Source: Paulinella micropora (taxonomy: Eukaryota; Cercozoa; Imbricatea; Euglyphida; Paulinellidae). From it: 64,000 bases of DNA. Where the stretch lies: the NCBI GenBank assembly GCA_019918135.1, contig WBZZ01005935.1, positions 70,001 to 134,000 of the forward strand, in the 5' to 3' direction. The translations under genes were made by a program, and so were the position numbers. The notes beneath the pieces were generated by a model. It ran no database searches, had not been told where the DNA came from, and was given only the letters and a program-made list of their open reading frames with translations. Positions 30,211 through 41,220 of the stretch are shown in pieces; position 1 is the stretch's first letter; each line of letters starts with the position of its first letter.

Positions 30211-31745
30211 ATGACGGCACCAAAATCCCATAACACACAAAAATCAAAACACGAAATCACGACGAAAACCACAAAAACGAAAAATCTGCGCACAGAGCCA
30301 AAAACACAAAACGAAACCACGAAAACGAAAAGTCTGCGCACAGAGCCGAAAACACGAAATAGAAAACACGACAAAACGAAACCAAACCACGAAATCGAAA
30401 CGAAACCACGAAATCTGCGCACAGAGCCAAAAACACGAAATAGAAAACACAAAATCTGCGCACAGAGCCAAAAACACGAAATAGAAAACACGAAATCGAA
30501 ACGAAACTACGAAAACGAAACGAAAACACGAAATCGAAACGAAAACACGAAAACGAAATCGAAACGAAAACACGAAAACGAAACGAAAACACGAAAACAA
30601 AACGAAAACACGAAAACGAAATCGAAACGAAAACACGAAATCGAAACGAGAACACGAAAACGAAATCGAAACGAAAACACGAAATCGAAACGAGAACACG
30701 AAAACGAAATCGAAACGAAAACACGAAAACAAAACGAAAACAAAACGAAAACACGAAAACGAAAACGAAACGAAAACACGAAAACGAAACGAAAACACGA
30801 AATCGAAACGAAAACACGAAATCGAAACGAGACACGAAATCTAAACGAAAACACGATATCGAAACGAGACACGAAATCTAAACGAAAACACGAAAACAAA
30901 ACGAAAACACGAAAACGAAAACGAAACAAAAACACGAAAACGAAACGAAAACACGAAAACGAAAACGAAAACACGAACACGAAATCGAAACGAAAACACG
31001 AAATCGAAACGAAAACACGAAAACAAAACAAAAACACGAAAACGAAATCGAAACAAAAACACGAAATCGAAACGAAAACACGAAAACAAAACGAGAACAC
31101 GAAAACGAAATCGAAACGAAAACACGAAAACAAAACGAAAACACGAAAACGAAAACGAAACGAAAACACGAAAACGAAACGAAAACACGAAAACAAAACG
31201 AAAACACGATAACGAAACGAAACGAAAACACGAAATCGAAACGAAAACACGATATCGACACGAGACACGAAATCTAAACGAAAACACGAAAACAAAACGA
31301 AAACACGAAAACGAAAACGAAACAAAAACACGAAAACGAAACGAAAACACGAAAACGAAAACCAAAACACGAACACGAAATCGAAACGAAAACACGAAAA
31401 CAAAACGAAAACACGAAAACGAAATCGAAACAAAAACACGAAATCGAAACGAAAACACGAAAACAAAACGAAAACACGAAAACGAAATCGAAACAAAAAC
31501 ACGAAAACGAAACGAAAACACGAAAACGAAAACGAAAACGAAAACACGAAAACGAAACGAAAACACGAAATCGAAACGAAAACACGAAATCGAAACGAAA
31601 ACACGAAAACAAAACGAAAACACGAAAACGAAAACGAAAACGAAACGAAAACACGAAAACGAAAACGAAAACACGAACACGAAATCGAAACGAAAACACG
31701 AAAACGAAACGAAAACACGAAAACACGAAATCGAAACGAAAACAA
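30211..31745. repeat. 1.5-kb simple-sequence block of GAAAAC/GAAATC-type words
   Basis: The plus strand is built almost wholly from short words such as GAAAACACGAAAACG and GAAATCGAAACG in varying order. Four copies of TCTGCGCACAGAGCC lie near its left end (about 30285, 30331, 30412, 30452), suggesting a larger founding unit. Because these words never form a stop codon in some frames, long frames stay open on both strands (over 330 and 410 codons); their products are Lys/Asn/Glu/Thr or Phe/Arg/Val repeats and should not be taken as proteins. Confidence 0.85.
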
Positions 31746-32724
31746 GATTTTGAGACTGGAAATCTAGATACAAATTGGAACACAGAGATCCAAAAACAGG
31801 TTGCGGCTAGTGGCTCTCTCAGCCTCAAGCACAACTTCCTTTTGCAAGGTTTAAAAACCACTGTCTGGCAAAATATGCAAAATTTACGCGCACAATCCAT
31901 CCAAGGATGGGATTTTAACCGCGAAAGGCGTGTAACTCTTTTTTTTTCTGACCGGCCGTACCATAACTCAACATTTTTCAGGAAAAAAACTTTTCCTGGT
32001 AAATCGGTCAGTTTGTCTCGATAGACGTTACCTTGCAAAAACAATTTTTCTGGCGCGATTCCATGTGCAGATTCATTTGCAATATGACAATCCCTTAGGA
32101 TTGCAACGCCTAGGCAGTGCCTAAGCATTCTCTGCAACCTATTTGCCTCTAATATGAGGGCTTTTGCTTCTGAAGTCTGGAAGGCCTAAGCAAAGAACAA
32201 AACGTGTGCGCCAAGCTGTGCTAGCTTTGCAAAATATGATTGTACCTCCCAGAGTTGGTTGGCGTTAAGATCTAACGCGCCAATGACCAGCCTCTTCACT
32301 AGCAAAACAGCCAGGCATTTAAGAGTGTCAAGTCTTGCTCGCAGCAAGAGCAAGGATGGTGATGGGCTGTGAGCTTACGGGGATAAGCTTACGGGGATAG
32401 CTAGTCTTGATGACGGAGGGTTCTTTTGCATTTGTAACCGTTTGAGCTCGAGGGTTTTGCATAAGCTAAGAGAGACCGCACGGCGCCCTTTGCTTTTAGT
32501 GTGTGTGTGTTTGTTTCTTTTTTGGGTGCCCCCCCCCCTTCTCTCCCCAGAAAAAAGAAACCGACTCGCTTCATGTTCTTGCTTTTGCGCACTGGTTTGA
32601 AAATACACTTCTTTCAAGTACTTATCTGTGTGTGCTCTTTCAAGTACTTATCTGTGCGTGCTCGGGGGGGGGTTTGGAGTGGATGAGAGTGTGTTCGCAC
32701 CAAAAAGCCTGACTCACTTTGTTC
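31746..32724. other. Gene-free stretch with no supported coding sequence
   Basis: Just right of the simple-sequence block is AT-richer DNA with no clear gene. The minus strand has a short open stretch with several Cys (CARKFCIFCQTVVFKPCKRK, about 31830-31910) that is not convincing as a gene. Two near-identical pairs occur: GCTTACGGGGATA twice at about 32375-32400, and TTTCAAGTACTTATCTGTG twice at about 32607-32655. A (TG)n tract and a C run lie at about 32500-32540. Confidence 0.5.
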
Positions 32725-34355
32725 ATGAGGCAACGCAGACGCGCTGTAGCCAAGCACTTGTTGCCGTCGTCGAGAGCCGAGGGGGAGGTTGAGGACGCGT
32801 CCCGGGCTAGGGCGCGCCGTGCTGCCAATCGCATGGCTACACGAGATCACGTCCTCATAGCAGTTGCGCAAAGAGGAGGGCGCAATATTCGCAGCCGCCC
32901 GTCCACGGTGACAACGAACTTGACCCGTGGCTTCCGAACGTCCAGGGCGCAGCGTGGGCGACCACGACGCTGGGGCACCGCTCCCTTGCCAAATAAGAAG
33001 GAGAGTAAATCAGCAACTTCTGTAGAGCGCGCGCGTCGTCTTGCTAGCCCGGAGTCGCACGCTGGCGACGACGACGACAACGACGAGGTGAGTATGCAAG
33101 TGGAGGGTGTGCGGGGTGAAGAAGAGCCAGCTCTCGCACGGGCCGAGGAGGGTGTCAAGAGCCCGACGCTGGCCGAGCCGCAGCAGCCAGGCGAGATCTC
33201 ACCGTCATTCAAGCTGTTTACACCCCTCATGCGCAGCCCAGACGAGTGTGCAGAAGACGACGGCGCAGGGGGGCTGCAGGAAAAAGAAGACGACGATCAC
33301 TCGCAGGCGCCTTTGCCCGACCTCCCCCAAGCTCGGCAATCAGCTTCCCCAGCGTCGCCGGCTGAAGCAGCGACGCTGAGGGCTGTGCATGTCCCCTGTT
33401 TTCCTACCGCCGCCCCCAGCGTCGTCGCCCAACCTTTGGAGAAGAAGATTTACGACTGGGACAAGATTGCACAGGCCACAGAGGTAAAGTGCCCCGGCTG
33501 CCTTCTGCGCATAGCGGCAGACGGCTGCCACCGCTGCGTCGGCTGCGACCGTGCCACCCACCCGTTTGACGCCTGCTCAATAGCCATCGGCGAGGAAGGC
33601 CATGGGCAGGCACGCATGTGTATGCCTTGCCACCAGGTTCAGCACGCAGAGAACAAGGGCCAGCGCCAGCGCCAGCAGCAGCAGCAGCAGCGCCCGCCCG
33701 CGCTGCCCCCGATGGCCCCGCGCCAACCTTTGCGCTTCAACGCTCTACACGGAGCCTTACCTAACCTGTATGAAGCACTGAGGTCAACCAGGCCCGCCTC
33801 GTCCTACAGCAAGCAAAGTCTCTGTCCTCGCGCCGGATCTGGCGCGCCTCCGAGAAGAAGTGGCTTTGCCTGCGCAAGTCCTGCCTCCGAGCCAACGATT
33901 ACGTCCTACTTCCAGACGGGGGGGATCAGCCGTGCCAGAACTGCGCCACGCCCATGCAGTACGCCAAGAGCCGTAACCCCACGGGCTACAAGTGGGGGGC
34001 GATTCGCTACACCTGCGCTACCTACGGCTGCAAGGCGGTGGCGACTACCTTCTGCATGCCCAGCTGGGAGTGCTTCTGCAACGCCTGCGGCGTGGTGGAG
34101 CTGCAAGCCGCCGCCTCCTACATCAACAGCCCTTGCGTGGGCTGCGCCCAGACCAGCGTGCGGCTCAGCGGAGATCTACTGGTGCCACTTTGCGCTGATT
34201 GCCCCGTGCCCGTGCCCGACTCGGAGAGGCTGAAAGCGGCGGAACCTCGTGCCAAGCCTAGTGGTGCTCCCTTGCAGCCCAGCGTGTGCGCAGGCGAAGA
34301 AGAAATAGAAGACGTAGAAGAACAGCTCCCGGGGGATGACACGGACTCTGATTAA
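32725..34355 (+). CDS. Cys-rich zinc-binding protein with disordered N-terminus, broken
   Basis: ATG 32725 begins MRQRRRAVAKHLLPSSRAEG. Residues 1-230 are Arg-rich then acidic and disordered (GDDDDNDEVSMQVEG). A first Cys cluster follows (VKCPGCLLRIAADGCHRCVG, then CDRATHPFDAC and MCMPCHQ), then a Gln run, then a second cluster (KSCLRANDY, CQNCATPM, YTCATYGCKA, CFCNACGVVE, PCVGCAQT) and an acidic tail (EEIEDVEEQLPGDDTDSD). The layout is like a viral transcription or nucleic-acid-binding zinc protein. The gene is broken about once. AATAAA follows at about 34421. Confidence 0.5.
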
Positions 34356-34359
34356 AGGG

Positions 34360-34837
34360 GGAGAGGGGGGGGGGGGAGAGAGTCCATGTTTGTTTTTCTT
34401 AAAGTCTTTTTAATCCAATGAATAAAATGTCTTTGCTACCCTTGGGTGTTACATCTGGCACTGAGAATTAGGAGACGGAGAGTGAAGAGGCCGACCGGTT
34501 TATTATTATCACCTCGTAGAACATTAAAACAACTTTTTATTTTTTCCCTTGTAGACCCGAGCTCTCCCTCACAAAACACCGCGTGTGAAGCACGCGGCTA
34601 CGAACATGAAAACGTAGCCACGCTAGCGACTGCTCTTCTTGGTAAAAAAATTAGATATAAATTTGACATCAATTAAAACTCGTAGAGTGAAGTCTAGGCA
34701 GCAGCCGCCGGGGATGCTGCCGGGGAGGGGGCAGCAGCCGGGGGGGGGGGGGGGGGGAGAGAGAAAAAAAAAGGGGGGGGAGAAGAAAACCTGGTCTCAA
34801 TCCCCCCCCCCTCTCCCCCACCTCCTCCAGCCTTAGT
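34360..34837. other. Intergenic region with G run and C run
   Basis: It contains GAATAAAATG (likely the poly(A) signal of the preceding gene), a G run near 34740-34757, AGAGAGAAAAAAAAAGG and a C run near 34802. A small gene fragment lies at 34585-34640. No other gene is supported here. Confidence 0.5.
34585..34640 (+). pseudogene. Fragment related to the Cys-rich gene at 48430-49104
   Basis: The peptide CEARGYEHENVATLATALL resembles CESCYEHENLATVATVARD encoded at about 48927-48985. About 18 residues match in order, and the DNA agrees in most codon positions. The rest of the gene is absent, so this is a small relic or an exon-like piece. Confidence 0.5.
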
Positions 34838-37800
34838 TTGTCAATAGTGGGGGGCACGCTCATGGATACCACGCACGTACGCAGCAGGCAGGTCACTGTG
34901 CTCTTGTACTCTAGCTCGGGCAAGTCCTGGATGGACGCGAGGAAAGCGTCGCAAACGATCCCAGCCAAGACGACGCATGGTTACCATGAGCTTCGATATT
35001 ACATGGATTCCGTACAAGACACGCTAAATTTAAAGGTATATTCCCCAAACAATCAGAAAAAAGAAAAAACGGTTGGAGTCAACAACGGACTCCCTTCGCG
35101 GTTAATACTCCCAGCCTGTCTGACGCTAATCCAAGTAGGTGCACGAGACAGAAGCACAGTCATTATCAAGCTGATACCCGATGATGGCTGCCACGTCCGA
35201 GGTGATAGCTGGCTGGACTCGGACGTGGCAGTGTTAAGCCAGCGATGGACGCCGGTCGACACGTCGGTTCCGGGAAATAACATTGCCTGCACTGCCTGGG
35301 TACGCCTGTCTATTACGCAACTTCCCAAGACAGAACGACAAACAGAACGCTTAGCTGCAGATCCGGTGCTCAGGGTTCAACTCTACCAACCTGCAAACGA
35401 GGACCGTCGGCCCTACATCGAGGCCAAAGATTTAAGAAATCCTCTTACCTACGTTCTGGCGCTTAAAAGAAAACCCCTTCGCCACGCAGACAGCAAAGAA
35501 TACGGGTATGAAGAAGCACAATCACAATCGGAGATGCAAGTTGTCTTTCCGACATTTACATTATCGCAGTCAAGCAGACGTCGTCTATTTCAAATCTGTC
35601 GTCAAAGAGTCCAACTTGATGGTTTATTGCGTAGTGACACTCGTCCCAACCCAAACCAACTATGGGACCTTTTGGCTGATTTTCTGGAGAAAGCCTTTAC
35701 AGAGAATTATCAGATTTCAAACACAAGAACAGAACGCGGAAGAGGGGAAGACGCGCCCCCCGGCTCTGGCTCGGAATCCGCCAGCACAGAGGAAGAAGAG
35801 GAAGAAGCGCTGCTGCGGGCCTCGGGGTCGGAATCCGGGGGACCTGCTGCGCGCGAGGCCCCGCGCGAAAACCCTGCCGCCAGACCGCAGCAGCACCTGC
35901 ACCGCCAGGATGAATTTACGGTGCCGTGCGCGACCTGCCGTAAACGCACTTTGCGCATTGTGGTCGACCAAGCATCCCGCGCGTGGATCGATGGATGCCC
36001 CAGGTGCAACAAAGCGTCGACACGCCGCCGCCGCGTCACAGGGGAACGCAAAAACAAACGCCCTAGCAGAGCAACGAGGCGCAGACGTCTGGCAATGACC
36101 TCGAGTACAGACTCGGACTCGGACGAGGACGAGGAGTCTTCGGACTCTGACTCGGGGGCGCAGCCTGCTGCTGCCTCTCCCTCCGACCCGCAGCAGCGGA
36201 CCGAGACCTCATCCGCCCAGGCCCAGTGCGCCAAGCTTCAGAAAGGGACCCAAACACCTCGTTTTTTACTGCTGCTGGACGTTCACAATGGTCGTCCACC
36301 CGGAGCCGACTTCCAGCTCGACGACCCCAGCAGGCCGGGAGGGAGTCTCCGAATAGAAAAGTACAACAAACGCTACTGTGCGCACCCCGAGATCGGTGAA
36401 CACACGCGCGTAGTCGGCATCGCTAGCGGTATGGGGACGGGTAAGACTAAGATGTTCACAGACATCTCACGGGTCGCCGCAGGCCATTCTGCGTGTGACA
36501 TGAACCCGACGCTTCAGCAGGCTCTGCGCGCACTGATCGCAAAGCGCAGGCAGGACAGAGGGGCGGCTGTCGACGCACCTATTCGCGTTGCTGTGATTGG
36601 ACCGCGTAGGACCTTTGACCATCAAGTTTACCGACGCCTGCGAACCGAGCTGGCTACCTGCGGTATTACTTTTGAAATCTACACAGACGTTGAAGCCAAA
36701 AAGCGCAAGCTCGCCACGCGAGCGGGCGAGCCAGCTATAGATCCCGACTGCGTGGTCAATCAGTACGAGTCGCTCCACAAGCTGGCAGACGCCCAGCCAT
36801 TTGACCTCGTGATCCTAGACGAGGTTGAGAGCACGCTGAGCTGCGTGACTTCGGGGTTAATGGACTCGGCGACAGCGCAGATGAACATCATCGTCTTCCA
36901 GCGCTTGATTAAGGAAGCGGGACTTGTGCTAGCTCTGGACGCGTTCTTGACTGCAAGGACGCGCGAAGTTCTTGGAGCCATATTGAAATCTCCGCTCACA
37001 GCTGAGGAAACCCTACGGGGGGCCTGTCAAGACATGTCGGCGGCATCCGAAGCGGAGATAGCGGCTGCCTTGCCTGTGTGTGTGAACGAATACTCCGAAC
37101 ACAGTCTGTACAAGGCGTTCATTCATCGCAACGCCCAAAGCATCAACCGCGCACTCGACCTCATCCTACGGGAAAGGGAGCAAGGTCAGGCCGACGAACA
37201 CCGCCCTGGAGCAACCTACCGCCGTAGACGCGTCCTCATTGCGGTGGGTACCCAAAGACGCGGCCTCTTACTCAAACAAGAGCTGGAGCAGAAATTTCCA
37301 AACATTCGCGTCCTTTTGTACCACCGCGGCTCCGAACGTGCTGACGACTTTTTGTGTAGCTCAGAACAGCTCTCTTCCGAGTGGGGGAAGATTGACGTTA
37401 ATCTTTACCTCTATTCTAACCGTAGGCCTAGACTTTGCCCGCGAATACTTTGACGCGGCCTTCTGTTATTTGGATAACCAGAACATATGCGTGAGAGAAT
37501 ATATGCAGATGCTTGGGCGGGCTAGGTATCTGCGCCAGAAAGCATGGCACCTCTGGGTTTCTCGGCCGGTCACGCTCGGCGTAAAGCGATACGCGCCTCT
37601 CTCGCTCCAGTCCATCCAAGATTTTCAAAACGCTTCGCAGGAATGGACACTCGCCTGCCAACGAGCGCAACAAGTCGATGTGGGATGCGCAGGGGTACAA
37701 CGTGTGCTAGGTCCAGATGGAAGAATGCGTTGGCAAGCGGCTATTGCTTGGGTAGCTCTTCTTACTGCTTACAACACGCTTGAGAAAAGTCTCTCTAAGC

Positions 37801-38886
37801 ATAGCGCTCTTTCTGAGCTGCGCCGATTCCTGGCAATTTTAAAGACAGACAGTCTGGATGTAGACTGGTCCAAGGTTCCACTGCCGAGGCGCAAGCCAGA
37901 TTTCAGCCGCCCCGGTGACCCCCCCGTCCCCGACTAACAAGAACACCTAAAGTTGGAACGTCTGGCGCTGCGGACCGAACGCAAGCTGGTAAAAGAGGCG
38001 CGCACACGCCTCTGCTCCCTCGTCACGGTGCAGCGGGAGGTTCAGCAGCTGCCGCCGCCCCCCTCCGTGGAGGCGGAGGAGGAGGCTGCAATCTCCGCTC
38101 TTGTCGAGGGAGACGACGCTCTCGCGGACGAGATGCAACAGGCTGCAGAAAAGAGAGCGTGTGCGCAGCAAGAGGCGGAGAGCTACACGGAGTGGCTGGG
38201 GGGGCAGCCTGCTAACGTGCAAGCGCAAGCAAGCAAGGAAGAGGCGCGCGTGAGAGCTCACGCCGCCTCATTCCACACCTTGCCATGCGATCCCAAAACC
38301 GTTGCACTGGCCTCCTCGGCTGGCTTCGAGCGCAGAATCCTCCTGGCAAAGCTTGCGCGCAATTTCACCCATGCAAGTGGGTGATCTCGAATGCGGGGGG
38401 GCAGGCAAGACCTACGTTGCTTTGCTGGATCAGCACAAGATAAAGCTACCATTGTTGAAATCGCTAGACAAATTGCTGGGGGTGCTGAATCTACATCTTG
38501 CTCTCTCCTCCGCACCGGAGGAGAACGTGCTGGACTCTCGCACATTGGACCTGCCAACCATCACGCGCGTGCTGCGAGAACTTTACAACACGGTGGACTG
38601 TGTACGCGCACAGTGGCAACTACAGCGGCAGACTGCAGAAATCATAAAGGGTTCACAGGGAGTGCTGAACACAAAACAGGTCTGGGGAGCTTTGGGCACT
38701 GTCATGAACGTCCTTCTCCCTGTCAGACTTATGATCACTAAGAACCCGCAGCGCCAAGATGGAAGATTTGCGACCGCTACTGGAGTCTACTATTCTCGTT
38801 ATGTACTGCTACCCGAGGAATTTGCAGGACAAAGTGCCTACAATATAGCTGATAGCTGCACGCTGTTGCCGACACCTCCTAGGTGA
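34838..38886 (+). CDS. Origin-binding-type superfamily 2 helicase (herpes UL9-like), broken
   Basis: The product would be about 1,340 codons. ATG 34838 starts a beta-rich N-terminal region of about 300 residues, then acidic Ser/Glu linkers, a zinc pair (CATCRKRTLRI, DGCPRCN), basic and acidic tracts, then the helicase core: motif I GIASGMGTGKTKM (residue about 526), VAVIGPRRTFDHQVY (Ia), VVNQYESLHKL, DEAD-like LVILDEVEST (about 655), and a second RecA half with ILTVGLDFAREYFDAAFCYL and REYMQMLGRARYLR (motif VI). This set matches the Herpes_ori_bp family, which opens replication origins. The C-terminal region (about 38440-38886) is a domain also found at 39846 and in the HNH protein. The gene is broken about three times. 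Confidence 0.65.
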
Positions 38887-39048
38887 ATGAAAACAGGCAA
38901 GTGAGCTGAGCTGGGCAGTTCAGTCTTACTAATTTGGGGGGACGAAGCCCTCTCCTAATATAATTAAAAAATAATACATTGACGTTTTGATTTTAGGGGA
39001 AGAGACTCATTATCCTATGTATACAAAGTCAGGTGCCACTTCACACTA

Positions 39049-39615
39049 TTTTCACGGGGACATGCCTAAATTTGCCGCACTAATGCCTTTTTCGCTCGCT
39101 CTGGAAAAATGCATGTTTCGTGCATATAATATTAATATCACGTAAACTGTCTTTGTTTTGGCGATCGAAGTGTTAGGGATATTCGTATTCCTATATATAT
39201 ACTAGTCGGATGCCTTTCGATCCGTTTTCACGGGGACATGCCTAAATTTGCCGCACTAATGCCTTTTTCGCTCGCTCTGGAAAAATGCATGTTTCGTGCA
39301 TATCACGTAAACTGTCTTTGTTTTGGCGATCGAAGTGTTAGGGATATTCGTATTCCAATATATATATACTAGTCGGATGCCTTTCGATCCGTTTTCACGG
39401 GGACATGCCTAAATTTGCCGCACTAATGCCTTTTTCGCTCGCTCTGGAAAAAATGCATGTTTCGTGCATATCACGTAAACTGTCTTTGTTTTGGCGATCG
39501 AAGTGTTAGGGATATTCGTATTCCTATATATATATACTAGTCGGATGCCTTTCGATCCGTTTTCACGGGGACATGCCTAAATTTGCCGCACTAATGCCTT
39601 TTTTTGTTTGCGCTC
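39049..39615. repeat. Tandem array of about 170-bp AT-rich units (3.3 copies)
   Basis: Units begin TTTTCACGGGGACATGCC at 39049, 39225, 39392 and 39560 (partial), giving lengths of 176, 167 and 168. Each full unit holds ATGCATGTTTCGTGCAT (6 of 7 arm bases pair), GGCGATCGAAGTG, and an alternating TATATATATA next to ACTAGT. Differences between copies are mostly small length changes in the TA run and in one extra AATATT. The array sits between the helicase gene and a fragment of its C-terminal domain. A replication origin or satellite are the two likely readings. Confidence 0.85.
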
Positions 39616-39657
39616 GCTTTTTAAAATCTGAGTGATGTCAAGAGAGAATAAAAAAGC

Positions 39658-39685
39658 AGCGCCTTGACCGCTTGGCCAAGGCGCT
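39658..39685. terminator. Hairpin AGCGCCTTG / CAAGGCGCT
   Basis: Nine-base perfect arms enclose a 10-base loop (ACCGCTTGGC). It follows AATAAAAAAG at about 39647 and is followed by TATTTCTTGCCCC. It may be a transcript end or a boundary of the repeat array. Confidence 0.45.
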
Positions 39686-39845
39686 ATTTCTTGCCCCTCC
39701 CCTTTTTTCTTCCCCTCCTCTATACAGAACTAGGCTAAAATACTTTCCATCGCGGGCTTTTGTCGAGGCAGTGATAGCGCCCTCAGGGAGAAAAAAGGGA
39801 ACGAAAGGCTGTTTTGGGAGGGTGAGCTACTCTCTCATGACAAAT

Positions 39846-40327
39846 GGGTGACCTCGAACGTGGGGGGGCAGGCAAGAGCTACGTTGCTTTGCTGGATCAG
39901 CACAAAATAAAGCTATCTATGATGCGTGCGACGCATAAGGTGCTGAATCTAAATCTTGCTCTCCTCCGCGCCGGAGGAGAACGTGCTGGACTCGCACACA
40001 TTGGACTTGCCCGGTATCACCTGTGTGTTGCACGAGCTGTTCCTGCAAACAGTGGATTGTGTGCGCGAGCAATGGCAGCTGCAATGCAATACGACGGAAG
40101 TCATAAAAGCTGCTGCGGGGGCACTAAATAATATTATCAGACAGGCGTTCTGCGCAGAGCCTGTAAAGCTCGAGCTAATGAAAAATCCGGAGCGCCGGGA
40201 TGGAAAATTCGAAACCAATACTGGCACCTATTTTTCGAAGTACAAGATTATTCCTGAGGAGTTTGCAGGACAAGGCGCATACTCAATCGCTGACAGCTGC
40301 ACGTTGCTGCCGGCCCCGCCAAGATAA
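39846..40327 (+). pseudogene. Stand-alone copy of the helicase C-terminal domain, broken
   Basis: ATG 39846 starts MGDLERGGAGKSYVALLDQH, closely matching the region at about 38377 in the helicase. It then continues with VLDSHTLDLPGITCVLHELF, VREQWQLQCNTTEVIKAAAG, LELMKNPERRDGKFETNTGT and ends IADSCTLLPAPPR, as in the helicase (IADSCTLLPTPPR). It is broken about once. It is either a duplicated 3' end of the helicase gene, with the 170-bp array between the two copies, or a small gene of its own. Confidence 0.65.
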
Positions 40328-41220
40328 AAAAGGAGCAAGTGAGTGTGTGAGAAGATTGGGGGCGACGAGGCCCAGTCTGAAACCTGACACGCCCCAGCCT
40401 GAGTTTATAAATATACATTTTCATTAAATTAGAAGAAGCATACAATGCAAAACTATCAGGAGAGAGAAAGGGGATGAGAGCCCAAAATGTGTGCAGTTCG
40501 ATGTCTGGGTGCTCGCTGCATAACTGACAAAATATGCATACATACCTTACAGAGCGCCTTCTTAGCGTTTCACCGGAGATGTCTGTTTTTTTATATACCC
40601 CCCCCCCCCCGCAATTGGGCTGGAGCAGTAACTATAGGTAAGAAGAGGGGGGGGGCACACTATGCTACTGGGAGGCAAAGTGTCTCTAGCGCCTGCAGAG
40701 CAGGCGCGGAATTAAGTTACCGTATGCTGCGCACGACACAATCTTTTCTTTTTAATTCTATGTGTCCCGCACAGCCCTCCTCAAAGACTATAGAGCGCGC
40801 GCCCCCCTCCTCCTTTATACAAGAGAGTCTTAGTCTGTCCCTGCCTTCTCTTTGCAGTGCCTCGTACTCCACTAGAACAAGGGGGGCATTTTTTTGTTTT
40901 GTCTTTCCGTCTTCTCTTGCCCCTTGCTTACAAATGTGCGAGCCCCTTCCAATCATGAGCTGGGAGGAGGGCGCTATGAAATGGGGAGGGCGCGGGAGTG
41001 TGTACTTCCCCCCGCCACTCCATTCCCCCCCCCCCCATCCGCGACAGAAGAGGGGGGGGGGGGCACCCCGCCCTCCTTCGCGTCATCCGTTGTGCCTACT
41101 AACCTTCCCCCCAACATTCACATCGCTTTAGTCAGCGTTTTTTGTCTGTTTTAAAAAAAGCAAGAGCTCTCCCCCTCTTTGTGAAATTCTGCTGTTCTTA
41201 GCCCACAGCACATTGGCGAC
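40328..41220. other. Gene-free stretch with C and G runs
   Basis: After a likely poly(A) region (TTCATTAAATTAG, about 40421) come a C run (40600), G runs (40648, 41054), a C run (41027) and pyrimidine-rich DNA up to the Sel1 gene. Frames open here on the plus strand (for example 40487-41131) read through the homopolymers and have no protein-like character. Nothing else is supported. Confidence 0.5.

Noticed and set aside
30211-31773. Long open frames on both strands (333 and over 400 codons)
   Set aside because: They exist only because the simple-sequence words never make a stop codon; the products are monotonous Lys/Asn/Glu or Phe/Arg/Val repeats.
39049-39615. CRISPR-like array
   Set aside because: The units are about 170 bases long and contiguous, without unique spacers or cas genes; it is a plain tandem repeat.
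40487-41154. Plus-strand frames in the pyrimidine-rich gene-free stretch
   Set aside because: They run through C and G runs, have Ser/Pro/Phe-rich low-complexity products and lack any coding-like neighbour relationship.
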